A DNA stretch of 64,000 bases, taken from assembly GCA_020073385.1 (NCBI GenBank), contig JAIQFH010000016.1:1-64000 (forward strand). The letters run 5' to 3'. The notes under the pieces were generated by a model, which had not been told where the DNA came from, ran no database searches, and saw only the letters and a program-made list of their open reading frames with translations. Position numbers and translations under genes: made by a program. Each line of letters begins with the position of its first letter. The stretch's first letter is position 1. Below, in pieces: positions 28,335-36,689 of the stretch. The DNA is from Terriglobia bacterium. GTDB taxonomy: Bacteria > Acidobacteriota > Terriglobia > Terriglobales > Acidobacteriaceae.

Positions 28335-29381
28335 CTAATCTGCGAATGATTCGTCTCGCCTCCTTCGTAACTCACTCGCACCAGTCTGTGCGCCAACCGC
28401 AATCGCGAGAACAACGCTCGTTCGCCGGGCGGTCTCCTCCCATGAGAATTTGTTCGCTTGTCGCGGACCTCCGTCTTGAAGTCGTTTCCGCAACGCAGAA
28501 TCATTCACGATCAGCCGTATTCCATGTGCAATCTCTTCGACATCGAGTGGATTGACTAAGACAGCAGCATCCCCAACTACTTCAGGAAGAGAGCACACCT
28601 TTGACGTCAAAACAGGAATTGCGCAAGCCATCGCCTCCAATGGTGGCAGCCCGAAGCCTTCGTAGAGTGAGGGGAACAGAAACGCAGTGGCTCCGCGATA
28701 AGCGTCTGCAAGTAGTTCGGTAGAGTCCAGTGGCAAGAAGATCACACGGTCGCTGAGTTCAAGTCTGCGAACGTCTGCCACCGTGTTCTGATCCGGTGCG
28801 CCGGATATGACCAGCAACAACTCCTTCGCGATTCCGGACAGCGCATACGCCCGGAGAAGGCGAGGCAAGTTCTTATGTGGCTTCCGGTTGCCCACATAAA
28901 GCAGATATGGATATCCCGGATCATATCTCCGTCCGTTGGCACCAAACGGCGGACCAACTCCGTTACGCACATTGATGATCTTCTCTTCACTTATGTTTGC
29001 CCAGTTTGCGATCTCCCGCCGGGAGTATTCCGAGACCGTCAAGACAAATGTTGCTTTGCGGCATGCCGGCCGGATGACATAACGGTAATATGCGCGTTTC
29101 AAAGCACTAGAGTTGTCCGGAACTCTGAGGTGATTGAGATCGTGCAAGGTGAAGATGAATTTTCCCGGCCACCCAACCGGAGAGTTGTAGCCGGGACTGA
29201 AGAACAAATCCGGACTCCTGCTCCACAGTTCGGAACCAAGCAGAATGGGGTCGAGTGGATGCCATGGTCTTCGCGGTCGCTGAAACGATGAAAGTCCAGA
29301 GAGCCTTCGTCCCAACTCATCGGCGAATCGTCCGATTCCATGGTTGCCGATCCAGCGCGCATCGTAGAGGAGGTTTTTCAT
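28335..29381 (-). CDS. GT4-family glycosyltransferase
   Basis: This 348-residue GT-B enzyme starts with a ribosome-binding site (GGAGG) and overlaps the polymerase gene stop by 4 nt. Motifs: GIGRFADEL near the N-terminus, [34 protein letters not shown], then the donor-binding half with [32 protein letters not shown] and [20 protein letters not shown] (the EX7E-type motif), followed by [15 protein letters not shown]. It is soluble or peripheral and should add a sugar to the lipid-linked intermediate. Mannosyl- and glucosyltransferases share these features, so the sugar cannot be named. Confidence 0.92.
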   Translation of the reverse strand: MKNLLYDARWIGNHGIGRFADELGRRLSGLSSFQRPRRPWHPLDPILLGSELWSRSPDLFFSPGYNSPVGWPGKFIFTLHDLNHLRVPDNSSALKRAYYRYVIRPACRKATFVLTVSEYSRREIANWANISEEKIINVRNGVGPPFGANGRRYDPGYPYLLYVGNRKPHKNLPRLLRAYALSGIAKELLLVISGAPDQNTVADVRRLELSDRVIFLPLDSTELLADAYRGATAFLFPSLYEGFGLPPLEAMACAIPVLTSKVCSLPEVVGDAAVLVNPLDVEEIAHGIRLIVNDSALRKRLQDGGPRQANKFSWEETARRTSVVLAIAVGAQTGASELRRRRDESFAD

Positions 29382-30676
29382 GCGAAAGGAGCCTCCGAGC
29401 CGTCGAAGGTCGCCGTTCCGCCCAGCGGCGCCCGGCGCGTTCGAATCCTGATCTGATCTCTATAGACCGCACCGGTGCCCACCCTTGAGGCAAAACGGAC
29501 AAAGAAGGCGACAAGAAACGCTTCCGGAAGCAACCAGCCGACGGCGCCAACAGGAAATAGCGACACATTCGCCAGAAATGCAACCATAAAGAAGTCGGCT
29601 GGATGTTGGGTCCCATTTAGCCGTCGAACAAACATTCGCGCCAACCAGCCCCTGACCAGCGCAAAGAAGACGAGATAAGCAATCGCGAAGACACCGAAGT
29701 CGGTGTACTGCAATCCAATGCCAAAATCAGGAGCCCCCTTTTCGTCATCCAAGGACGCGCCGAAAAACTGATCGTCAAGATACAGCGCGCCGAAATTCGT
29801 CGGCTTGTCGGGCATCAGGAATCGAGGGGTGCGTCCGTAGAGGTGTCCCTCCATCGTCAGGCGCCCATATTGCAAGGGGAAATGCGAATCGATCACCAAC
29901 ATCGCGTTGCGGGTGTAGTCCGAGTACTCACTAATTGTCCGTACTGCTTCGAGTGGATCCTTGTCGATCGCCATAGAGGCTACGAAGAGCAACAAGACCA
30001 ACAGGCTCAAGCCCCCCGCCACGATCAAGGAGGGCAGAAGGCGGACTTTTCGACCGCGGACGTACACCTCAAAAAGGGCGAGTACCAAGAACAAAGAAAG
30101 GACCTGGCCTTTACTCCCGTGTAGAGACAGAAGCGCAGCCGCGACCAATGAAACGCCCCACCGCACCCAGCCTGGATATTCGGTGAATTCAATCAAAATG
30201 ACGGAGAGGTACGCCAGAGTGCTGGAGACGTAGTAGTTGATTCCAAAGCCGACTCTGGTGTGCTCATAGATCTGGCGAGGATCGAGAATGTATTCCGGAA
30301 ACTCCAGCAATATCGGAACGTACATCAGAATTGCGATGCCGAGGAACACCAAGGAGAGACTTCCGAAGTTTCGGTAGGAGTAGCGGAAGGGGAGTCGCAT
30401 CAATTTGCTGGTTGAATGCAAATATGCGTACGCAAAAGCAACATTCTCTGCGGCCAAAGTGACATACACGTAGGTGTAGGAGTACGGGCTGGCATCATTG
30501 CCGAAGAGGTGCGTTGCGAATATAGGCAGAAGGTAATAAGCGGGAATCCCAGTCAAGTAGGCAGGAGTCAGGATGTTCAAATAAGAGCCTTCGCGTTGAC
30601 TCACAAAAACGTATGCGCCCAGCGAGACCATCAGGGAGAGCACTACTACAACGTCGGCAGCTGAGTTCGAGATCAT
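29378..30676 (-). CDS. Wzy-like O-antigen/exopolysaccharide polymerase, polytopic membrane protein
   Basis: The product is 432 residues from the ATG at 30676. A much longer frame reaches 31210, but its first 178 residues are a shadow of the adjacent double glycosyltransferase. About ten to twelve membrane helices are visible (VVVVLSLMVSLGAYVFV, NFGSLSLVFLGIAILMYV, WGVSLVAAALLSL, LSLFLVLALFEVYV, LLVLLLFVASMA, FAIAYLVFFALV), with a large periplasmic loop containing the RFLMPDKPTNFG region. Sequence conservation in Wzy is low, so the call rests on topology, size and position between glycosyltransferases. It would polymerise repeat units in the periplasm. Confidence 0.8.
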   Translation of the reverse strand: MISNSAADVVVVLSLMVSLGAYVFVSQREGSYLNILTPAYLTGIPAYYLLPIFATHLFGNDASPYSYTYVYVTLAAENVAFAYAYLHSTSKLMRLPFRYSYRNFGSLSLVFLGIAILMYVPILLEFPEYILDPRQIYEHTRVGFGINYYVSSTLAYLSVILIEFTEYPGWVRWGVSLVAAALLSLHGSKGQVLSLFLVLALFEVYVRGRKVRLLPSLIVAGGLSLLVLLLFVASMAIDKDPLEAVRTISEYSDYTRNAMLVIDSHFPLQYGRLTMEGHLYGRTPRFLMPDKPTNFGALYLDDQFFGASLDDEKGAPDFGIGLQYTDFGVFAIAYLVFFALVRGWLARMFVRRLNGTQHPADFFMVAFLANVSLFPVGAVGWLLPEAFLVAFFVRFASRVGTGAVYRDQIRIRTRRAPLGGTATFDGSEAPFA

Positions 30677-30695
30677 AGTCTCCCTGAATAGATTT

Positions 30696-32615
30696 CTAGC
30701 CGCGATTGTGGTCCGCTTCCAGAGTTGTCGGCCGATCTTTGCGTGAGCGCGTTTTCTCGTCATCGGCTTCCAAGACTGCCGCGAGCACTGCACGAACCTT
30801 TTCCCAATTACCCTGTAGCGCCCGCTTCCCCAGACGAAGACCGCTACCCACCCATATCGTCCAAGATGGGATCGGAGCATGCTTACGAAAAAAACGTGCC
30901 GCCGACGCATTGAAGTACGAGTCGAGGCATACGCTCGCCTTCCCAACTGAGGCCGATCCCCTGTGCCAGACTTTGGATTTGCCGGAGACACCGATTTTCC
31001 AATTGCCTTCGCGAAGGCGGTAGCAAAAGTCCGCGTCTTCCCAGTACATGAAAAACCGTTCACTGAGCAGGCCGATTTGCTCGATGGCTTCGCGCGCAAT
31101 GAGCATGCTTGCACCGGTGATGAAGTCGACGGAACTCTCGGGGACTGGCATGAGAATATGCCGCGAGCGCCCGAGCCAAAAGTTGATGTGGCCGCCGCCC
31201 CAGGCCGCAAGACGCGTTGGAGCGTCCATCACATAGATTGCAGATCCAACCGCGCCCATCCGGTCGTCGCTGGTAGCCTTGTCGACCAATGTTTGTAACG
31301 CCCCGGGGTCAACGACGGTGTCGTTGTTCAACAGCCATATGAAGTGCGAATCTCGCCCGAGCGCATAGCGGATTCCGACGTTGCAGCCTCCTGCGAATCC
31401 CATGTTCCTGGTGGTCTCGATGACTGTGACTTCCGGAAATTCATTTCGGATTTGTGAAGCGGAATCGTCGGTTGAGCCGTTATCTACAACGACTACCTCA
31501 CAGTTGTCGTAATGGAGTTGGCGAAGGGAAGAAAGGCACGAGGCAGTGTCCGGGTAGTTGTTCCAGTTCAGTACGACAACGTGAACTCTGGGTGTCAAGT
31601 GAGTCGCAAGTCGTCGTGTTATCGAAGACTCTTGTGGGGCCGTTATCTTATTACGAGTTCCCGCCCGCCCGACGAAAATGGGGTTTTGGAGGAAGAGGTC
31701 GCGCAGGACCTTTCCATAAATGTGAGCGACGGCGCGATAGCGCGGCCGGACGATACCGAAGATGCCGGCAACCAGAACCCGTGCAGCCGAAGACAATCCC
31801 AACAACCCTGAGATGAGCAATGCCTGGAATTTTCCTTTGTGCTTCAGGAAGTGATAAATCGTCCCGCGGATTCCCTGCCAAACGACGAGATAGGGAGCTT
31901 GCGCTCCACTCCGTCCGGTATAGTGGACGACCTGCGCATCGGAGAAGAACACGACGCGGCTTCCAGTTTCTTGGGCACGAATGCAAAGATCAATGGCATC
32001 TTCAACGGTAAGGAAATATTCTGGATCGTAACCGCCTATCTCTTCGAAGATCTGCCGCCGGATCAGCAGGCAGGCTCCCGAAACAAACAACACATCCTGA
32101 GATTCATAGCGAGATAAACGGTCGTACAATCTCCGCACAAATCGGTAAGGGAGAATCCGCCAGGCGATAACGTCCAGGATTCCCCAATTACGATGAGAGC
32201 TGACGTGAGGCGTTCCATCTTCATAGACGCATCGTGGACCCAACACGCCAACATCCTGAGCTTCATTGAGGAAATCAATCATGCGTTCCAGACTGTCGAC
32301 GGGCAGCACGGTATCTGGATTCAGGAAGAGAAGGTAGTCGCCGCGACAACGCCCAAGTGCACAGTTATTGCCGGCCGCCAATCCAAGGTTTTCGCGGTTC
32401 AGGATCGCATGTACGTTACTGAAGCGTTCGGCGTAATCCGTCACCATTTGAGCGGTCTCGTCGGGTGAGGCGTTGTCGATGAGGAGGATTTCGATGGGCA
32501 CGGACTGATGCAGCAGGCTGTGCATGCAGCCGGGCAGTTCGTTCCCCGATCGATAGGTCACAATGACCACAGATACGCGGGGCGCCATTTTTCTGCTTTG
32601 TGTCTCCATATCCAT
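30696..32615 (-). CDS. Fused double GT2 glycosyltransferase
   Basis: The product is 639 residues, starting at the ATG at 32615, with GGAGAAGG just upstream. Two complete GT-A domains lie in tandem. The first (about 12-330) has VSVVIVTYRSGNELPGCM, ILLIDNASPDET, NRENLGLAAGNNCALG and LLFLNPDTVLP. The second (about 345-600) has VHVVVLNWNNYPDTASCLSS, VVVVDNGSTDDSA, TRNMGFAGGCNVGIR and IWLLNNDTVV. Between them is a hydrophobic stretch (ALLISGLLGLSSAARVLVAG). Both have the DxD-type metal/sugar site, so one polypeptide may add two successive sugars. Rhamnan- and galactan-type transferases with this layout are known. Confidence 0.92.
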   Translation of the reverse strand: MDMETQSRKMAPRVSVVIVTYRSGNELPGCMHSLLHQSVPIEILLIDNASPDETAQMVTDYAERFSNVHAILNRENLGLAAGNNCALGRCRGDYLLFLNPDTVLPVDSLERMIDFLNEAQDVGVLGPRCVYEDGTPHVSSHRNWGILDVIAWRILPYRFVRRLYDRLSRYESQDVLFVSGACLLIRRQIFEEIGGYDPEYFLTVEDAIDLCIRAQETGSRVVFFSDAQVVHYTGRSGAQAPYLVVWQGIRGTIYHFLKHKGKFQALLISGLLGLSSAARVLVAGIFGIVRPRYRAVAHIYGKVLRDLFLQNPIFVGRAGTRNKITAPQESSITRRLATHLTPRVHVVVLNWNNYPDTASCLSSLRQLHYDNCEVVVVDNGSTDDSASQIRNEFPEVTVIETTRNMGFAGGCNVGIRYALGRDSHFIWLLNNDTVVDPGALQTLVDKATSDDRMGAVGSAIYVMDAPTRLAAWGGGHINFWLGRSRHILMPVPESSVDFITGASMLIAREAIEQIGLLSERFFMYWEDADFCYRLREGNWKIGVSGKSKVWHRGSASVGKASVCLDSYFNASAARFFRKHAPIPSWTIWVGSGLRLGKRALQGNWEKVRAVLAAVLEADDEKTRSRKDRPTTLEADHNRG

Positions 32616-32648
32616 CAGCAACCTTCTCCGAGCGCCTCGCGTGAAGTG

Positions 32649-34259
32649 TTAACGAGTTCGGTTTGCTCCCAGAATCCAAGTGAATGTAGTCACCGGCGAA
32701 GTGACAGCGCTGGCGACGCGTGTGCGAAGGTTCGGGTCCAGCAGCATTCGCCAAGTCCAGAGCCACGTCAACAGACAGATGGCAGTTCCGATCAGAATCG
32801 TGCTAGCCGGACGAACAACCGCAGTAATCAGAACGAGAACGGAGATGAGAATTGCAGCTAACTCAGGAGTGACCAGCAGGCCGCGCGTTCGTTCCTGGAC
32901 CTTCAGCAAGAAGACCATGCATGCGAAATCCACGATCACTCTTCCAAACCAGATCAGCGCAGCGCCTCGGACTCCAAAGTGAGTCGCAGCCCAGAAAAAC
33001 ACACCGCAATAAAGGGGGAACTCAGCCACGTGTACCCAGGCTGTCAGATCGGAGCGGCCACGCGCGTGCAGCGCAGTGAAGGATATCGACGCCATGGCTT
33101 GTACGATGGATCCCGCAAGGAAAACCTGGGCTGCAAAAACGGCCTCTGGTGTAGTTCGTTCGCGAAGCCACAATCTCATGAGGAACGGTGAGAGGAGAAT
33201 CGCCGATACCGCCAACGGTGTGATCAAGGACAGAACGAATGCCATGGCTGCGCGGTAGACAGGCTTAAAACGCTGGGAGTCCGCGCCATCGAGGCGACTG
33301 AGAAGAGGAAAAAGGACGGCACAGAAACTGCTGATAACGATCTGAATTCTGCCGATCACGTCAAGAGGCATCGAGTAGCTTGTGACGGCAAGCATTCCAA
33401 GGAATGATCCCAGCAGGAAGCGATCTCCATAAACCATCGCGGTGCCAATGACGTTGGAGACCGACAGCCACCCGCCGAAGGACACCATCCTTTGTAGTGC
33501 GTCCCAATCCAAGGTTGGACGGAGGCTGGGTCTGTCCTTTACACGGAGACAGCCAATGCCGAAAGCAGTTGTCATGGCAACTCGAAGAGCGACGTAGCTG
33601 GCCGCGACGGACACCAACCCTCCCCCCGCGACCACCACAATCGCGGGCACGATGTACATGCCGGCGCCCGTGATTGCCGTAACTGCACTCAGAAAGGGAA
33701 ATCGTCCTGCCGCTTCGAGGAAGCCGCGCAAAGCCGCCATCATCGTGACGAGCGGGATCGTGACGGATATCAGGTAAAAGGATTCGATTGCGGACCGGCT
33801 ATAGGCTGGAGGGATTTTCAGGAAATGCGAGACCACGGCCGGAACTGCAAAAAGAAAACCGAGGCCTACCATGAGTCCAGCGCCGGTCAGTAGAAGTAGC
33901 GAACTCCAGAAATAGCGCGCCACGTCTTTGGAGCACCCGTTTTCTGTGCTTTGAGCAACGAATCGTGTTGTCGCTCGCCCCAACCCGAGGTCGAGCATTG
34001 CAAAATAGATCAATGCTGTTGAGAACAGCGTCACAACCCCGTAGGCTTCCGGACCCAAGTGCCGCAGCAAAATGGGAATGGCACCAATAGCCGCTAGGGC
34101 GGGCGCCAATTGCGCTCCGATCTGATAAAGGGTGTTGATCCCTACACTCCGAGCCAAATGAATCGTCGGTACTTGATTGACGGGGAAGGAGCCTGTTGAA
34201 TAGCCGTTGACTACGTGCTGTGCGACTTCGGCTTCGAGTTGGATGTTTCCTTGAGTCAT
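32649..34259 (-). CDS. Wzx-type polysaccharide flippase
   Basis: The product is 536 residues from the ATG at 34259, one nt after the methyltransferase stop; an upstream in-frame extension is a shadow. It has about 12-14 membrane helices and the MVF/MOP-superfamily pattern: GINTLYQIGAQLAPALAAIGAIPILLR at the first helices (read in two parts), AYGVVTLFSTALIYFAMLDLGLGRATTRF, and later VIGTAMVYGDRFLLGSFLGM and SYSMPLDVIGR. It would move the undecaprenyl-linked repeat unit to the periplasm. Its place beside Wzy-, Wzz- and Wza-like genes supports the Wzx/Wzy route rather than an ABC route. Confidence 0.9.
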   Translation of the reverse strand: MTQGNIQLEAEVAQHVVNGYSTGSFPVNQVPTIHLARSVGINTLYQIGAQLAPALAAIGAIPILLRHLGPEAYGVVTLFSTALIYFAMLDLGLGRATTRFVAQSTENGCSKDVARYFWSSLLLLTGAGLMVGLGFLFAVPAVVSHFLKIPPAYSRSAIESFYLISVTIPLVTMMAALRGFLEAAGRFPFLSAVTAITGAGMYIVPAIVVVAGGGLVSVAASYVALRVAMTTAFGIGCLRVKDRPSLRPTLDWDALQRMVSFGGWLSVSNVIGTAMVYGDRFLLGSFLGMLAVTSYSMPLDVIGRIQIVISSFCAVLFPLLSRLDGADSQRFKPVYRAAMAFVLSLITPLAVSAILLSPFLMRLWLRERTTPEAVFAAQVFLAGSIVQAMASISFTALHARGRSDLTAWVHVAEFPLYCGVFFWAATHFGVRGAALIWFGRVIVDFACMVFLLKVQERTRGLLVTPELAAILISVLVLITAVVRPASTILIGTAICLLTWLWTWRMLLDPNLRTRVASAVTSPVTTFTWILGANRTR

Positions 34260-34260
34260 G

Positions 34261-35301
34261 CTATTGGGTGTCGCAGACGCAAAAAAGTTCCTCACCCACA
34301 TCTTTCCTGATAAGTATCGACAGCTCTTCAATTGCCTGAAACAAAAGAGCGGCAGCCTTAGTTACCGGCCTGAAATTCGTTCTGCTTCCAATCTGTGTTT
34401 CGCCGGTTTTCGCGTATGCGCTCGGGCTGTAAATCATGCGCGCCAGACGGGTCTCTGTATTAAGTGCGTTCACAGAGAGGCCTGCTTGTGAGACGCAGTT
34501 CCTTAGAGCAGGGATGGAAAAGATCAGCAAATGTCTCGGAGTCTCCAACCCGCGCCAATAGCGGCCGAACCAACGATGCCCCAGACTATTGAGGTTGGGA
34601 GTTGTGATCATGATTCGGCCTGTACGTGGAGTGAGTCGTTTCTTGCATTCAAGCAGGAGGGCAGTCGGATCCGGTACATGCTCGATGACGTGATTCAGGG
34701 TGATCACGTCATAGCCGGGATAAACCGGGGCGTCCGAGATTGTGCCCCGAAAAACCTTGAGTCCCTGACTCAATCCGCAGGCCACTGCGGCAGGATCGGG
34801 ATCGACGCCGCAAGCGTCCCATCCGAGCGAGCGCATTTGGCGGATAAACTGTCCGTTGCCACAACCTACGTCAAGTAGCCTGCCAATCTGTGATGCTGGC
34901 AGATCGAACACCTCCAGCGCACGTGCACGCGCCATCGAGGGTACATGCGACAAAAGTCTTGCCAGCCAACTATGCGACGGCTGAACGGGATAACCCATTC
35001 TCGCGAGAACACATTTCGTGAGTTCTCGACGAAGGTGCTCCAGACGACGATGTTCGACGCCAGAATGTGTGTAGTACCTGGCGTACAGCTTTGGGATATC
35101 TTGAGATGAGGGTTGTGGGTCCAGCCATGCCAGGCCGCACGTGCAGTGACGCAGTCGCCAGTTTCCAGGAACTCCCCATAGCCAGTCGGACATTGCTTCA
35201 TAAAGCATCGCTCCCTCTGCTCCGCACAGTGGGCATGTTGGCGCAGGTACGACCGAGATACGGGTATTAGAGACAGACTCCGGATTTGTAGTAGTTGTCA
35301 T
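34261..35301 (-). CDS. SAM-dependent methyltransferase with N-terminal zinc ribbon
   Basis: The product is 346 residues. An N-terminal treble-clef zinc ribbon (CPLCGAEG ... RHCTCGLAWLDP, about residues 22-60) precedes a class I Rossmann methyltransferase domain with SAM motif LLDVGCGNGQFIRQM (about 140), acidic VDPDPAAV, YDVITLNHVIEHVPDP and GRIMITTPNLNSLGHRWFG. This layout is common in surface-polysaccharide clusters. It may methylate a sugar precursor or the growing chain end. The gene is packed between the Wzz-like gene (2 nt) and the flippase (1 nt), so translational coupling is likely. Confidence 0.87.
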   Translation of the reverse strand: MTTTTNPESVSNTRISVVPAPTCPLCGAEGAMLYEAMSDWLWGVPGNWRLRHCTCGLAWLDPQPSSQDIPKLYARYYTHSGVEHRRLEHLRRELTKCVLARMGYPVQPSHSWLARLLSHVPSMARARALEVFDLPASQIGRLLDVGCGNGQFIRQMRSLGWDACGVDPDPAAVACGLSQGLKVFRGTISDAPVYPGYDVITLNHVIEHVPDPTALLLECKKRLTPRTGRIMITTPNLNSLGHRWFGRYWRGLETPRHLLIFSIPALRNCVSQAGLSVNALNTETRLARMIYSPSAYAKTGETQIGSRTNFRPVTKAAALLFQAIEELSILIRKDVGEELFCVCDTQ

Positions 35302-35303
35302 GT

Positions 35304-36668
35304 TCAGTCAAAGGGACCGGAATATGAATCCGGCTCATGATTAGCTTTCTGGGAGTCGGTGAACGCTTTGTTATGCAACTTCTTCTTGAATGTAGTAAGG
35401 ACGTCATTCGCCAAGACTTTTCGGGGATCCCCGGATTCGATTTGCGCCCAACGCGCAGAGCCGATGATCCACACGGAACCCACAGCCAGTGCCATAAAAG
35501 TTCCGCCGATCATGAACAGCAGTCGCGGCGGGAAGGATTTCTTCTCCGGTACAGCCGCGACGTCGAGTACCTTGACCGTAGGAACCTCGCGAGCCTCCTC
35601 GACTCTCGCCATCTCATATTGCTTTGTCAAAGTCTCGAAGACGGCTTCTTCCACTTTGGTGCGGCGGTAGAGGTCAGCCCAGGTGACGCCCAGGATTGGT
35701 AGCCGGCGGATCGATGGATAGAGATCCTGGTCGCCACTGCTGGGATTCTCAGCGCCGCTGCCGAAACTCGCATCCGGCGCCTGTCCTCCCATCTTTTGCA
35801 ACTGCCTTTTGTACTCATCGATACGTGCCTGCAAAGAACGCACCCGGACGTTATTCGTCGTATAGATCTGTCGCAGACCCTCCATCTCGGTCTGTGCGGC
35901 GATAAGTTGGCCTTCGAGTGTCCCCGCGGCACCGATCATCGCTCGGCCCTGCTCCTTCACATCCAGCGCAGCATTCTTGCTGGCGAACTGGCTGAATTCT
36001 TTTTCCGCGGATTCGAGATCCTGTTGCACTTCTTTCAGACGACTCTCCAGGAACACGCGTTCACGATGCGCGGACGAGGTGTCGAGCGCGATAACAACTC
36101 GGTTGAGTTGTTCCACGTACTCTCTTCCCATTTCTGCAGCCCGCTCCGGATTTGTGTCACTTACCCTCATCGTGATGATTCCGCTCTTCCGATCGGACGT
36201 GATGTCAGTTCGGTTCTCCAAGCGCCGCCGGGTATCCTCATAGCGCTTCTCGCCGTACTGTTTGCGCAAATCAAACTTGTTGATGAGTGCGTCCTGCACC
36301 GTTTGACTCCTGAGCACGCCGACGAACAAATCTCCCGAGGTCTTTATGCCGAACATTTCCGTTCCCAGCGACCCCAGTTCCGTGGACTTTCCAAGCGCCG
36401 CGACCATCGTGGCCAGCCCCTGACCAGCTTGATCGGGCGGCATGAGCCGCGTCGTCGTGGTATATCGCGGAGAGATCAGGAACGCGATCGCTGTGGAAGC
36501 CGCCAGTCCAATCGCGGCCCATCGGTAGAGAACCGCCCGGTGATCCCAAAGGATTCTGAGCCGCTCAACGGTTTTCCGCTCCTCCTCCGCTGAAGCGGTA
36601 ATTAACTCCGGCTCGACCTCGGGTTCCTCATACCTCGGTTGCCGCCTGATAATGTTTCGCGTTGCCAT
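35304..36668 (-). CDS. Wzz/GNVR-type chain-length regulator (polysaccharide copolymerase)
   Basis: The product is 454 residues. A cytoplasmic N-terminus (about 60 residues, Arg/Glu-rich) leads to the first membrane helix (YRWAAIGLAASTAIAFLIS), a periplasmic Wzz domain with RYTTTTRLMPP, a long coiled coil (about 190-300; RVFLESRLKEVQQDLESAEKE and others) containing a GNVR-like segment, and a second helix (LFMIGGTFMALAVGSVWII) preceded by the Pro-containing PEKKSFPPR. There is no C-terminal tyrosine-kinase domain, so it resembles PCP-1 or a kinase-less PCP-2a. No BY-kinase gene occurs elsewhere in the cluster. It sets chain length with the Wzy and OPX proteins. Confidence 0.9.
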   Translation of the reverse strand: MATRNIIRRQPRYEEPEVEPELITASAEEERKTVERLRILWDHRAVLYRWAAIGLAASTAIAFLISPRYTTTTRLMPPDQAGQGLATMVAALGKSTELGSLGTEMFGIKTSGDLFVGVLRSQTVQDALINKFDLRKQYGEKRYEDTRRRLENRTDITSDRKSGIITMRVSDTNPERAAEMGREYVEQLNRVVIALDTSSAHRERVFLESRLKEVQQDLESAEKEFSQFASKNAALDVKEQGRAMIGAAGTLEGQLIAAQTEMEGLRQIYTTNNVRVRSLQARIDEYKRQLQKMGGQAPDASFGSGAENPSSGDQDLYPSIRRLPILGVTWADLYRRTKVEEAVFETLTKQYEMARVEEAREVPTVKVLDVAAVPEKKSFPPRLLFMIGGTFMALAVGSVWIIGSARWAQIESGDPRKVLANDVLTTFKKKLHNKAFTDSQKANHEPDSYSGPFD

Positions 36669-36689
36669 GATCTTCCCGGCCCCTCGTGT

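Noticed and set aside
30677-31210. N-terminal extension of the Wzy-like protein by 178 residues
   Set aside because: The extension lies out of frame inside the double glycosyltransferase gene, and its residues are Arg/Ser/Thr-rich noise. The membrane protein begins at 30676.
29405-31210. Fused polymerase/glycosyltransferase
   Set aside because: The apparent fusion comes from reading through an overlapping frame. Ribosome-binding sites and spacing support separate genes.
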